The notes beneath the pieces are model-generated. The model saw only the letters and a program-made list of their open reading frames with translations, searched no databases and had not been told where the DNA came from. Shown here one piece after another: positions 44,455-53,079 of a stretch of DNA of 64,000 nucleotides (its first letter is position 1; each line of letters begins with the position of its first letter). The DNA comes from Mycobacterium kyogaense (lineage in GTDB: Bacteria; Actinomycetota; Actinomycetes; Mycobacteriales; Mycobacteriaceae): assembly GCF_003254575.1 (NCBI RefSeq), contig NZ_QJUA01000005.1, forward strand, positions 1-64,000, given 5' to 3'. A program made the translations under genes and the position numbers.

Positions 44455-44700
44455 ATGGCACTCGATGACGACGACATCACCACTGAATCCGGTGGCGAGG
44501 GTCCGGCTGACGGCGGCTCGAATCCGGGTGGCCACGACGGCGGCGCGGACGGCACCGCGGGCGGCGAGGGTCCGGCTGACGGCGGCTCGAACCCCGGCGG
44601 CCACGACGGCGGCGCCGACGGCACCGCGGGCGGCGAGGGTCCGGCTGATGGCGGCTCGAACCCCGGCGGCCACGACGGCGGCGCGGACGGCACCGCCTAG
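44455..44700 (+). CDS. Acidic Gly-rich repeat peptide, candidate RiPP precursor
   Basis: This 81-residue protein has a 12-residue start (MALDDDDITTES) followed by three identical 23-residue units. Each starts GGEGPAD, has GGSNPGGHDGG in the middle and ends ADGTA. The protein has no Cys, no basic residue except one His per unit, and no hydrophobic core, so it cannot fold on its own. GAAAGGTG precedes ATG 44455. A JmjC/cupin oxygenase starts 9 bp after its stop, and a 2Fe-2S protein follows. The natural reading is a substrate whose repeats (Asp, Asn, Pro or His) are modified. That role is inference. Confidence 0.75.
   Translation: MALDDDDITTESGGEGPADGGSNPGGHDGGADGTAGGEGPADGGSNPGGHDGGADGTAGGEGPADGGSNPGGHDGGADGTA
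44491..44697 (+). repeat. Three tandem 69-bp in-frame repeats
   Basis: The coding repeats are 44491-44559, 44560-44628 and 44629-44697. They differ only at a few third-codon positions (for example AATCCGGGTGGC in the first against AACCCCGGCGGC in the later two), and the protein units are identical. This indicates recent duplication or homogenisation, or selection on the peptide. Confidence 0.95.
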
Positions 44701-44709
44701 GACGTTTGC

Positions 44710-45912
44710 GTGCTGACTCGCTGCGTAGCAGTCGACACCGACGTCTTCGCGGCGCAGTACTGGGGTCGTCGACCCCTTCTGAGTAGGTCCGACGCGCTGC
44801 GCCGTGACTTCACCGACCTGCTGTCTCCGGCAGCGGTCGACGAGCTGATCACCAGTCGCGGGGTACGCGCGCCGTTCCTACGCATGGCCAAAGAGGGCTC
44901 CCTCCTGGCACGAGAGTGTTACGTCGACGCGGCGGGGTTCGGCGCCGAGATGCCCGACCAGGCCGATTCGGCCCGGGTGCTCGCGCAGCTGGCGTCCGGG
45001 GCCACCCTGGTGCTGCAGGGGCTGCACCGGCTGTGGCCCCCGCTGATCGATTTCGTCCGCGACGCCGTCGACGACCTCGGCCACCCCGTCCAGGCCAACG
45101 CCTACATCACCCCACCCGGGAACCGGGGCTTCGACGCCCATTACGACGTGCACGACGTGTTCGTTCTGCAGGTCAGCGGCGCCAAGCGGTGGATCGTGCA
45201 CGAGCCGGTCCACCCCGATCCGCTGCCGGATCAGCCGTGGACCGACCACCGCGAGGCGATCGCCGCGCGTGTCGGAGACGCGCCGGTGATCGACACGACG
45301 CTGACCGCCGGCGACGCGCTGTATCTTCCCCGCGGTTGGCTGCATTCCGCGGTCTCCGAGGACACGACGTCGATTCACCTCACGATCGGGGTGTCGGCGA
45401 CGACGGGCGTGGACGTGCTCCGGGCCCTCGTCGACACCCTGGCCGACACCGCCGAATTCCGGGCATCGCTTCCGATGGGCGTGAACCCGGCCGATTCCGC
45501 CGAGACTGCCGCGCTGGCCACCAAAGTGCTGGCCTCGCTCGCCGTCACCGTCGGCGACCGCTCGGACGAACTCAGCGACGGTGTCGCTGCCCGGTTGGCC
45601 CGCCGCCACGCCGACCGAACCCGGCCGGTGGCCGTGGCCCCGCTGGCGACACTAGACGCCGCGCGCGCCGCCGAGACCACACGCGTGCGGTGGCGCCGCG
45701 GATTGTGGGCGACACTCACCGAGGCCGACGGACGCGTGCGTCTGCGGCTACCGGACCGCACGATGTCGTTCCCGGCGTTGTGCGGGCCGGCGATGGAGGC
45801 ATTGCTGTCCGGGGCGACGTTCGACGCGTCCACACTGCCCGGACTCGACGCCCACGACGGCACGGTGCTCGTGCGCAGATTGCTGCGCGAGGCCGTGGTC
45901 GTGGCCGCCTGA
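44710..45912 (+). CDS. JmjC/cupin 2-oxoglutarate oxygenase (YcfD/RoxA-like)
   Basis: The 400-residue protein has the ribosomal-oxygenase layout. FAAQYWGRRPLLSR is the N-terminal signature, then a double-stranded beta-helix with the Fe(II) triad H144-x-D146 (FDAHYDVHDVFVLQ) and H212 (YLPRGWLHSAV), with Lys159 in SGAKRWIV near the 2-oxoglutarate site, then a helical dimerisation region and a winged-helix-like end. Known relatives hydroxylate Arg or His in ribosomal proteins. Here the linked repeat peptide is the obvious candidate substrate. GTG 44710 is 9 bp after the peptide gene, and the stop overlaps the next ATG. Confidence 0.87.
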   Translation: MLTRCVAVDTDVFAAQYWGRRPLLSRSDALRRDFTDLLSPAAVDELITSRGVRAPFLRMAKEGSLLARECYVDAAGFGAEMPDQADSARVLAQLASGATLVLQGLHRLWPPLIDFVRDAVDDLGHPVQANAYITPPGNRGFDAHYDVHDVFVLQVSGAKRWIVHEPVHPDPLPDQPWTDHREAIAARVGDAPVIDTTLTAGDALYLPRGWLHSAVSEDTTSIHLTIGVSATTGVDVLRALVDTLADTAEFRASLPMGVNPADSAETAALATKVLASLAVTVGDRSDELSDGVAARLARRHADRTRPVAVAPLATLDAARAAETTRVRWRRGLWATLTEADGRVRLRLPDRTMSFPALCGPAMEALLSGATFDASTLPGLDAHDGTVLVRRLLREAVVVAA

Positions 45913-46808
45913 TGGGCTCCGACAAACGGATACCGTGCAGCGATCAGGCACTGACACGCGGCGACCCGATGTACGGCACCGCCAGCGCCGGCCACGCGTG
46001 GGCACTTCTGGAGCTCAGTGGCGGGTGGGGGCCGTCGGCGTTCCTGAACTCGCCGTCGATCATTGACCCCGTGCTCGGCCGCGCCGTCGCCCGACGCTTC
46101 GAGGCTGCCGGCATGCGCGTCGCCGCGATCCGGAAGCCGGGACGCCGCGCCGCGTCCCCGCGGTGGCGCTGGTATCTGGCGTTCTCCGACGAGGGCTCCG
46201 AGGCGCTTTATCAGGGCGAGGTCGCCGATCCCAGCAGCTACCTCGAACTCGCGCTCGACGGCAGTGACGGGACGCGCTGCGCCGAGCCGGTCGTCATCGT
46301 GTGCGCGCATGGCCGCCACGACCAGTGCTGCGCCGTCCGCGGCCGAGGGGCGGTGGCGGCGATCGCGGCCCGCTACCCGGACATCACCTGGGAGTGTTCA
46401 CATCTCGGAGGAGACCGATTCGCGGCGACGATGTTGGTGCTGCCCGAAGGGCTCTGCTATGGCCGCGTCGACGGCACGGACGCCGCCGGTCTCATCGACA
46501 AGTACTTCGCCGGCACCCTGGACAACCGGTTCCTGCGGGGACGGACCTCGTTGCCGCATGCCGTGCAAGCCGCACAGTATTTCGCCCGCGACAGCCTCGG
46601 GGAGGACCGCATCGACGCGCTGTCGCCGCTATCGGTCGACCACCAGGAGGCCTCCATCCGGGTGGTGCTCGACGGAGCACGCGGACCGGTCGAGGTGGTG
46701 CTGATCGAGCGGCTGTCGGAACCGCTGATCTCGATGTGCCGCGCGACAGTCGCAGGTCGGGTCCGCACGTTCGCCCTCGACTCGATCGGCACGATCAGCT
46801 CGCCGTGA
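45912..46808 (+). CDS. Sucrase/ferredoxin-like thioredoxin-fold 2Fe-2S protein
   Basis: The 298-residue protein belongs to the Apd1/sucrase-ferredoxin-like family, which binds a [2Fe-2S] cluster through Cys and His in a thioredoxin fold. Here VCAHGRHDQCC gives C131 and C139/C140, and ECSHLGGDRFAATM gives H164, with Asp168 at the position where the fungal family has a second His. LPEGLCYGRVDG follows. It could donate electrons, but no partner reductase is adjacent. ATG 45912 overlaps the oxygenase stop in TGATG, so the two are coupled. Confidence 0.85.
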   Translation: MGSDKRIPCSDQALTRGDPMYGTASAGHAWALLELSGGWGPSAFLNSPSIIDPVLGRAVARRFEAAGMRVAAIRKPGRRAASPRWRWYLAFSDEGSEALYQGEVADPSSYLELALDGSDGTRCAEPVVIVCAHGRHDQCCAVRGRGAVAAIAARYPDITWECSHLGGDRFAATMLVLPEGLCYGRVDGTDAAGLIDKYFAGTLDNRFLRGRTSLPHAVQAAQYFARDSLGEDRIDALSPLSVDHQEASIRVVLDGARGPVEVVLIERLSEPLISMCRATVAGRVRTFALDSIGTISSP

Positions 46809-46924
46809 CCGTCACGTGATTCGCGTAAACACGTATACACTGATCATGACGCGCCCCATCGTTTTGGTTCAGACTCAGCAGCCCGTGAGACGCACGCTTC
46901 AGCCTCAGCGATCGGGAGTTTGCC

Positions 46925-47308
46925 ATGTCGTCCATTCCATCCATGCCAGATCCGGCGGAGACCCCGTCGCCCTGCATAGTCACTGATTCCTGGCATGACT
47001 CTGTCGTGGTCATCCGCTGCGTCGGTGACCTCGACATGCTCACAATCGGCGCGCTCGATCGTCAGATCGACGCGGCTCTCAAGAAGAAACCGTCGGCGAT
47101 GATCGTCGACCTCGCCGCGCTGGACTTTCTGGCCTCAGTCGGGATGGGGTTGTTGGTCGACGCCCATGACAAATGCGGCGACACAACGCAATTCATGGTC
47201 GTTGCCGACGGGCCCGCCACCAGCAGGCCGATGCGGTTGATCGGCCTGGGGGAGCTGTTCGCGCTGCACGCCACCCTGGAGGACGCGTTCGACGCCGTCA
47301 AGCGCTGA
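46925..47308 (+). CDS. STAS-domain anti-sigma factor antagonist
   Basis: This 127-residue STAS protein has the strand DLDMLTIGALDRQI and the phosphorylation site in LDFLASVGMGLLV, where Ser71 should be the target of an RsbW-type kinase. In the dephosphorylated state such proteins release a SigF-type sigma factor. The convergent gene downstream encodes exactly such a sigma factor. No anti-sigma kinase lies in the window, so the partner must be elsewhere. GGGAG precedes ATG 46925. Confidence 0.9.
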   Translation: MSSIPSMPDPAETPSPCIVTDSWHDSVVVIRCVGDLDMLTIGALDRQIDAALKKKPSAMIVDLAALDFLASVGMGLLVDAHDKCGDTTQFMVVADGPATSRPMRLIGLGELFALHATLEDAFDAVKR

Positions 47309-47357
47309 ACAGTCTCCGCGAAAGCGACCTTCCCGCAACACAATTCTTGACAGAAGC

Positions 47358-47395
47358 CAGTGGCCTGCTGCCGTGTTCACGGCAGCAGGCCACTG
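47358..47395. terminator. Bidirectional terminator hairpin between STAS and sigma genes
   Basis: A perfect 17-bp stem (CAGTGGCCTGCTGCCGT and its complement) with a GTTC loop lies between the two convergent stop codons. It is the strongest hairpin in the window and serves both strands; no U-tract follows. Confidence 0.85.
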
Positions 47396-47401
47396 CACTC
47401 C

Positions 47402-48199
47402 TCAGCTGGCCTTTTCTCGGATGGTCGACAGTGCGCGTGCGAGCAGTCGCGACACGTGCATCTGAGAGACCCCGATCTCGTCGGCGATCTGCGATTGGGT
47501 CTTGTTGTCGAAGAACCGCATCTTCAGTACGAGGCGGTCCCGTTCCGGTAGGCCCAGGATCAGCGGACGCACCGTGTTGATGTCGACGACCTTCTGCAGG
47601 TTCGGATCCGGCCCGCCCAGCGTTTCGATCATCGTCAACCCGTCGCCCTCGGAGGTGATCTCCTGCTCGGTCGAGCGAGTCGAGTATGCGTCGGCGGCGA
47701 TCAGCCCCTCGATGACCTGTTCACGGTCGAGACCGAGGTATTCGGCCAGTTCGCTGGGTGACGGGGCCCGGTTGAGTTGATGCGTCAGCTCCGCCCGAGC
47801 GCTCTTGAGGCGGATGTTGAGTTCCTTGAGCCGACGCGGCACCTTCAGCGCCCACCCGTGGTCGCGGAAGTAGCGGCGCACCTCGCCCATCATCGTCGGC
47901 ACCGCGAACGCGAGGAAATCGTCGGCCGTGTCGATGTCGAATCGGTTGACCGCGTTGAGCAAGCCGACGCGGGCCACCTGGACCAGGTCGTCGTGCGTTT
48001 CACCACGGCCGCGGAACCGGCGGGCGATGTGGTCGGCCAGCGGGAGGCAACGCTCGATGATCGCCTCACGCTGACGTTGATGGAGCGTGGAGCCCTCGTC
48101 GAGTAGGGCGAGTTCTCGGAACATGTCGGCGACGTCGGCGTAACCGCCTGAATGCCTGGTGGTACGGCTAGGGGTGATCGGCTTTTCAAGAGTAGGCAT
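47402..48199 (-). CDS. sigF: SigB/SigF-family sigma factor
   Basis: The 265-residue sigma factor has region 2 (HIARRFRGRGETHDDLVQVARVGLLNAVNRFD), region 3 (LNIRLKSARAELTHQLNRAPSPSELAEYLGL) and region 4 with a helix-turn-helix (TQSQIADEIGVSQMHVSRLLARALSTIRE). This is the SigF/SigB/SigG general-stress class of Actinobacteria. It may be SigF itself or a paralogue: the classic rsbW (usfX) gene that precedes mycobacterial sigF is absent here, which favours a paralogue. AAAGG precedes the ATG. Confidence 0.85.
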   Translation of the reverse strand: MPTLEKPITPSRTTRHSGGYADVADMFRELALLDEGSTLHQRQREAIIERCLPLADHIARRFRGRGETHDDLVQVARVGLLNAVNRFDIDTADDFLAFAVPTMMGEVRRYFRDHGWALKVPRRLKELNIRLKSARAELTHQLNRAPSPSELAEYLGLDREQVIEGLIAADAYSTRSTEQEITSEGDGLTMIETLGGPDPNLQKVVDINTVRPLILGLPERDRLVLKMRFFDNKTQSQIADEIGVSQMHVSRLLARALSTIREKAS

Positions 48200-48553
48200 G
48201 AGAATTCACGCCTTTCCTTCATGACGGGACGCGTCCGGTGTCCGAGGACGTCGAAGAGACTCGCTGGCTTCTTCAGGCGAGCTGTGAACGGTCGGAACCG
48301 GCGTCAAGTCTTGCGGACCGCCGGCAAGCGATTGGCATACGACCAACGAGGTCACGCCGGATTCTCGACATGCGCTTACTGCGGTAGGTATGTCACCGCG
48401 GTACCGGTTTGCTTCCGGCTGAGATGTGCTGCGGCGACATCACACGTTTAGCACGTACGTACGACAATACGGCGTGCGAAGGGATGCGCAAGCGAATTGG
48501 TCTGTGAATTGCTGCCAGGAACGCGCCGGTGCAGTTCAGGCGCGTATGACTCC
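48200..48553. other. 354-bp intergenic region upstream of the sigma gene
   Basis: I see no gene here. The stretch is less GC-rich in its right half (CACACGTTTAGCACGTACGTACGACAATACG) and should contain the promoter of the sigma gene. No convincing SigF-type GTTT-N16-GGGTAT box is visible on the minus strand. Confidence 0.4.
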
Positions 48554-49276
48554 CTAGTGCCCTCCGACACCGGCATCGATCACGCGGTGTGCGATGTCGA
48601 CGAGCTTGGTGTTGCTCTCCTGGGACAGCCGGCGCAGCAGCTCGAAAGCCCGGACGGCGTCGATGCCGAAGCGTTCCATCAACACGCCCTTGGCCTGACC
48701 GATGAGATCCCGGCTCGCGAGCGCATTACGGAACTGTTGCTGACGACGCAACAGGTTCCACGTCACGGTCGTGTGCGCGGCGTAGATCATCGCCTGCTCG
48801 AGCGATTCCTCGTCGAAGACGCCCGGGGAGGGCGCATAGAGGTTGAGTGCGGCCAGCCGGTTGCCGTCGTTGTGCAGCCGGACCGAGAGGACGGAGCGCA
48901 CCGGAGTGCGTTCGCACGCGTTGCTTCGGTACCGGGGCCATCGGGTGTCCGCGGCCAGATCGTCGATGTGGATGATTTCGCTGTTCCACGCCGCAGACAG
49001 GCAGGGACCTTCGCCGTATTCACTCTGGATCTCGTCGAGCAGTGTGGCGTAGTCCTCGGTCGCGCCGAGCGTCGTGACACGCCGGTTCTCGTCCACCAGC
49101 GACAGCCCGGCAGCGTGCGCACCGGGTACCGCGGCGACGGTGACCTCGTTGACATCACGCAGCGTCGGGTCGAGGTCTTTGCTCCCGCTGCGCTGGACGT
49201 CGTCGATAGCGTGCAGGAACTCATAGATCTGCTGCCGCTCCGGCGACAGCTCGGCGGGACCGTCGGATGACACCAC
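48554..49276 (-). CDS. GAF-ANTAR regulatory protein
   Basis: The 240-residue protein has a GAF sensor domain (about residues 30-170, with GPCLSAAWNSEIIHIDDLAADTRWPRY and VRSVLSVRLHNDGNRLAALNLYA) and a C-terminal ANTAR domain (NALASRDLIGQAKGVLMERFGIDAVRAFELLRRLSQESNTKL). ANTAR domains bind paired hairpins in nascent RNA and prevent termination. The ligand of the GAF domain is unknown. GAGGAGAGCA precedes GTG 49276. No ANTAR target hairpin pair is obvious next to it. Confidence 0.9.
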   Translation of the reverse strand: MVSSDGPAELSPERQQIYEFLHAIDDVQRSGSKDLDPTLRDVNEVTVAAVPGAHAAGLSLVDENRRVTTLGATEDYATLLDEIQSEYGEGPCLSAAWNSEIIHIDDLAADTRWPRYRSNACERTPVRSVLSVRLHNDGNRLAALNLYAPSPGVFDEESLEQAMIYAAHTTVTWNLLRRQQQFRNALASRDLIGQAKGVLMERFGIDAVRAFELLRRLSQESNTKLVDIAHRVIDAGVGGH

Positions 49277-49390
49277 TGCTCTCCTCACGTCGCGGGAAGG
49301 CACCCGTGGCGTACCCCGTCGACGTCGCCGTGTCGACCTGGTCGGGTGAGCACTTCGTTTCCCGGCTTCCAGGCCGCGATGCGAAACGGG

Positions 49391-49549
49391 TCAGCCGACC
49401 GCGTCGTGCGGCGCGACGGTGAACCGCAAACCGTCCTCGGTCTCCTCGGGTTCCACCGGAGTCTCCCGTCCGCAGACCGGGCAGGTCACCGCCTGGGCAG
49501 AGGGTTGGTCATCCGGCACATATCGTCCTGTTCCTTCGCACACGCTCAC
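49391..49549 (-). CDS. 52-residue protein with a CPVC knuckle (small zinc-ribbon-like)
   Basis: From GTG 49549 the frame reads VSVCEGTGRYVPDDQ, then AQAVTCPVCGRETPVEPEE, and ends FTVAPHDAVG. One CPVCG knuckle plus an early Cys resemble a half zinc ribbon. It starts 25 bp after the GGDEF-EAL gene and is probably cotranscribed with it. Similar tiny proteins with the same end (a protein that tests for 'HPHDA/APHD') occur in mycobacteria, but I cannot assign a function. Short length is the main doubt. Confidence 0.6.
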   Translation of the reverse strand: MSVCEGTGRYVPDDQPSAQAVTCPVCGRETPVEPEETEDGLRFTVAPHDAVG

Positions 49550-49573
49550 GGCGCGCGGATACCCGCTCAGGCG

Positions 49574-51883
49574 TCAGGCATGTGTGCCCGAGGTGGCCAT
49601 GACGGCGATGTCCGCGGCCCCGACGGGCCTGCCGAACAGATAACCCTGACCGATGTCGCAGGAGTGGCGCCGCAGCCAGTCAGAGGTCTGCTCGTCCTCG
49701 ATCCCTTCGGCGACGACGGTGATACCGAGATCGTGCGTCAGGTCGATCACCGCGCGGACCACGGCGGCGGCCCGGGCATCCGTCGTGACAGGCGCGACGA
49801 AGTGGCGGTCGAGTTTCACCTCGTCGATCGGGAGGTCCCGTAGATACGACAGCGACGAGTAGCCGCTGCCGAAGTCGTCGATCGCCACGCGGATGCCGTG
49901 CGCGCGCAACCGGCCCAGCACCGCGGTCACGGTCTGCATGTCGCTGAGCACGACGTCCTCGGTGATCTCGACGGTCATCAGATCAGCGGCCAGCCCGCGG
50001 CACGCCAGCGCGGCATCGAACAGCTCGGGCAGATCGGTCTCGCGCAGGCACGGCGCGAAGAGGTTGACCGCGACCGGCATGCGCAGCCCCTGCTCGTGCC
50101 ACCGCGCCGCATCGTCGAGGGCCAGGTCCACCACGATCCGCGTCACTCGCTGGATGAGCCCGCGCTCGCGGACCAAGCCGATGAACGCGTCTGGCAGCAA
50201 CGTGCCGAGGCGGGGATGCGGCCACCGGAGCAGCGCCTCCACCCCGACCATCTCGCCGGTGCGGAGAGAGATCTTCGGTTGGTAGACGACGCCGAGCCCG
50301 TCGTTGTCGATGGCGTTGCGCAGTTCGCCGAGCAGCTGCAGCTCGGCTGCGCCGCCGGTGCTCTGATGCCGTTCGGCGAGTTGTTCTGCGAGGTCGCCGT
50401 CGGCGGCGAGCATGTCGGCGGTGAACGTGTGCACGTCTCGCGAACGGACCCGTTTGGCGGCCTGCATGGCGATGACGGCGCGCCTCTGCACGGTGGCGGG
50501 CACCAGATCGGGCTCGGTCATCGAGGCGACCGTCACGCCGATGCTCGGCCGCAGCAGGATGTCCTGCTCGTCCACCCTGAACGGGACGTCGAACGCGGCC
50601 CTGACCTTCTGGGCGATCTCGTCGGACGCGTCGTAGGGGCCTTCGAGCAGAATCGCAAACTCGTCACCGGCGATGCGGGCGACGGTGTCGCCGGGCCGCA
50701 CTGAGTCGGCGAGTCGCTCGCCCACGTCGATCAGCAGGCTGTCGGCGGCGTCGTGGCCGAGGTTCTCGTTGACCAGGCGGAAATCGTCGAGGTCGAGAGC
50801 CAGGACGGCGACCGAACGATCGATGCGGGCCCGCAGCATCATGGCGTGGGCCAGCCGCTCGCCGAACATCGTCGGGTTCGCCAAACCGGTCAGCGGGTCC
50901 TGCAGGGCGTGATCCACGGCGGCCGTCACCAGCCGGCGGTTCTCCCACGCCGCGACCGCTTGGCGCACGCAGACAGATGCCATGAGAGCCGGTACGAGGA
51001 ACCTCTCGAGGCCCGAGAGGAGGACGAACGGCCCGATGGTTCCGGCCAGCAGCAGCGGGACGAAGGGAAGCCAGATCGATGCCCTCGACGGCGACGGCAG
51101 GCCGGGCGCGCGGGGGGTCGGCGCCGCGCGACTGACCACCGCCGCCGCGGCGAACAAGGCCGCGGCCCAGGCCCACGCGGCATCGATCAGATCTCCCGAC
51201 TGGTAGCTGTCGGCGGCGACCATCCCGGTGTAGGCGCTGTCGGCGATCGCCATCACGGCGATGGCCGCGGCGAGCAGGCTGATCGCGACCCGCTGGCCCC
51301 CGGTGGTCCGCATCAGCGTCACCACGGCGATGGTCAGCATCACGATGTCGGCAACGGGGTACAGGAAGGCCACGACCACAGCGGCCCGGTCCTCGCGATA
51401 CGCGTCGAAGACGTCGTGCAGCACCAGGATCCACGCCAGCAGAAACAGGCACGACGTCACGGTGAAGCTGTCGAGCACGACACGAACGCGTGACTGGCGC
51501 ATGGGCTCGGCGACGAACTGAGTCATCGCCACGGTGGCCAGAGCAGCGAACATCAAATAGAAGCCGTCGGCGATCGAGGGGACGGGCACCTCCAAGCGCA
51601 GGATCACCTCGTAGACGAACCAGGTCGCATCGCCCAACGTCCAGGCCGACAGAGCCACCGTCATCACCGACCACGCCCGCCGCAGGCGACCGGACGCCGA
51701 CCGGGCGGCCAACCCCGCGCACACGGTCGCGTACCCCAGCAGCGCAAGGTTGATCAGGTCGTCGGCGATCCCCGCGTCCACACCACGGCCGCCCACAGCA
51801 AGGAGCGCCGTGAGGGCGAGCACGCCCGCCAGCGGCGCGATGACCAGCGCGATCACCCGCCGGTTGTACCGGCCCATGTCCAC
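49574..51883 (-). CDS. Membrane GGDEF-EAL bifunctional c-di-GMP protein
   Basis: The protein (769 residues from GTG 51883; 767 from ATG 51877) has nine or ten membrane helices (about 10-310), a GGDEF domain (325-490) and an EAL domain (515-760). The cyclase signature reads AGDEF (405-409), with an intact RxxD inhibitory site (R396-P-G-D399) five residues upstream. The phosphodiesterase has E549-A-L, VNLFAP, VEITED, IDDFGSGYS, VKLD, VAEGIE and GQGYLFGRP, so both activities are plausible. It is a close architectural paralogue of the EAL-only protein at 17685. Confidence 0.9.
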   Translation of the reverse strand: MDMGRYNRRVIALVIAPLAGVLALTALLAVGGRGVDAGIADDLINLALLGYATVCAGLAARSASGRLRRAWSVMTVALSAWTLGDATWFVYEVILRLEVPVPSIADGFYLMFAALATVAMTQFVAEPMRQSRVRVVLDSFTVTSCLFLLAWILVLHDVFDAYREDRAAVVVAFLYPVADIVMLTIAVVTLMRTTGGQRVAISLLAAAIAVMAIADSAYTGMVAADSYQSGDLIDAAWAWAAALFAAAAVVSRAAPTPRAPGLPSPSRASIWLPFVPLLLAGTIGPFVLLSGLERFLVPALMASVCVRQAVAAWENRRLVTAAVDHALQDPLTGLANPTMFGERLAHAMMLRARIDRSVAVLALDLDDFRLVNENLGHDAADSLLIDVGERLADSVRPGDTVARIAGDEFAILLEGPYDASDEIAQKVRAAFDVPFRVDEQDILLRPSIGVTVASMTEPDLVPATVQRRAVIAMQAAKRVRSRDVHTFTADMLAADGDLAEQLAERHQSTGGAAELQLLGELRNAIDNDGLGVVYQPKISLRTGEMVGVEALLRWPHPRLGTLLPDAFIGLVRERGLIQRVTRIVVDLALDDAARWHEQGLRMPVAVNLFAPCLRETDLPELFDAALACRGLAADLMTVEITEDVVLSDMQTVTAVLGRLRAHGIRVAIDDFGSGYSSLSYLRDLPIDEVKLDRHFVAPVTTDARAAAVVRAVIDLTHDLGITVVAEGIEDEQTSDWLRRHSCDIGQGYLFGRPVGAADIAVMATSGTHA

Positions 51884-51963
51884 AACGCTCCCATAGTGCT
51901 TACTATCGCGTGCCCGACGTGCTTTGTCAGCAAATGTGGATCTCTCGGGCGCGGGATGTGACG

Positions 51964-53079
51964 CTAGCGCACATCGCTGGGTCCGCCGGGCGCGATTCGC
52001 GGCGTCCGATGCGGCGCGGCGTGAAGCCCGACCTCCTGCGCTTTGACGACGAAGAAGACGTCTCGCCCGGGTTCGAGGCCGAGGTCCAGCACGGCCGCCG
52101 GGGTGACATCGGCGGCCAGCCCGAGGCTGCCGTCGGGCAGATCGGCGCCCCGGATGCGGATGGCGTCACCGCGCAGCACCACATCGGCGATCGTGGTCGC
52201 AATGACGTTGCGTGGGCTGGCCCGCGGCGATTCCGTGTGGACGGCGACCGCGGCCGGGGAGAAGAGCGCCACGGCCGCGGTCCCGGGCGCCACGTCGCCC
52301 GTGCCGGCGAGCTCCAGTCCCCAGGACGTGCGCAACGTTCCGGGGCCGGCGATGCCGGACACCAGATTCATCCCCGCGATGCCGGCCGCGAAATCGCTGC
52401 GGGGAGCGGTCAGCACGGACCGGACCGGGCCGTGCTCGACGACACGGCCGCCCTCGATGACCACCGCGACGTCTGCGATGGCGAGTGCGTCGAGGACGTC
52501 GTGGGTCACGATCAGCGCGGTGCGCGATTCCCGCCGCAGCAGATCGCGCACCGTGCCTCGCAGCGCCGCCGCCGCGCCGACGTCCAGTGCCGCGAACGGC
52601 TCGTCGAGCAGCAGCACCCGCGGCTCGGCGGCCAGCGCGCGGGCCAGCGCTACGCGTTGAGCCTGGCCGCCCGACAGGTGCGCAGGTCGGCGCGCGGCCA
52701 GATGACCGGCGTCGACGGCGTCGAGCCACTGCCGCGCACGCTCGTCGGCCGCCCGGCGGGACAGGCCGCGGCACCTCGGCGGATAGGCGACGTTGGCGAC
52801 GACGCTCAGATGGGGGAACAGCAGGGGCCGCTGGGCCAGCAGCGCGACCCCGCGCCGGTGGGCGGGCACGAACACCCCCGCCTGCACATCGGTGACGACC
52901 TCGTCGCCGATCTGCACCCGACCGCTGTCGGGACGCACCAGACCGGCGATGGCCTGCAAGACCGTGGATTTGCCGACCCCGTTCGGGCCGAGCACCGCCA
53001 CCGCCTCGCCCTCGGCCACGCTGACCTCGAGATCGATGCCGCGCTGCGCGAGCACGATGCGGGCGGACACACCACTCAT
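51964..53079 (-). CDS. modC: Molybdate ABC transporter ATPase ModC
   Basis: The 371-residue ATPase has Walker [10 protein letters not shown], signature [15 protein letters not shown], Walker [13 protein letters not shown] and the His switch in IVTHD. A C-terminal region (about 270-355) resembles the Mop/TOBE molybdate-binding domain ([24 protein letters not shown]). It powers uptake through ModB. Its start overlaps the modB stop by 4 bp. Molybdate feeds molybdenum-cofactor enzymes. Confidence 0.92.
   Translation of the reverse strand: MSGVSARIVLAQRGIDLEVSVAEGEAVAVLGPNGVGKSTVLQAIAGLVRPDSGRVQIGDEVVTDVQAGVFVPAHRRGVALLAQRPLLFPHLSVVANVAYPPRCRGLSRRAADERARQWLDAVDAGHLAARRPAHLSGGQAQRVALARALAAEPRVLLLDEPFAALDVGAAAALRGTVRDLLRRESRTALIVTHDVLDALAIADVAVVIEGGRVVEHGPVRSVLTAPRSDFAAGIAGMNLVSGIAGPGTLRTSWGLELAGTGDVAPGTAAVALFSPAAVAVHTESPRASPRNVIATTIADVVLRGDAIRIRGADLPDGSLGLAADVTPAAVLDLGLEPGRDVFFVVKAQEVGLHAAPHRTPRIAPGGPSDVR

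Noticed and set aside
44379..44693. Minus-strand Pro/Ser-rich frames opposite the repeat peptide
   Set aside because: They are mirror images of the repetitive plus-strand gene, and the plus strand has the ribosome binding site and operon context.
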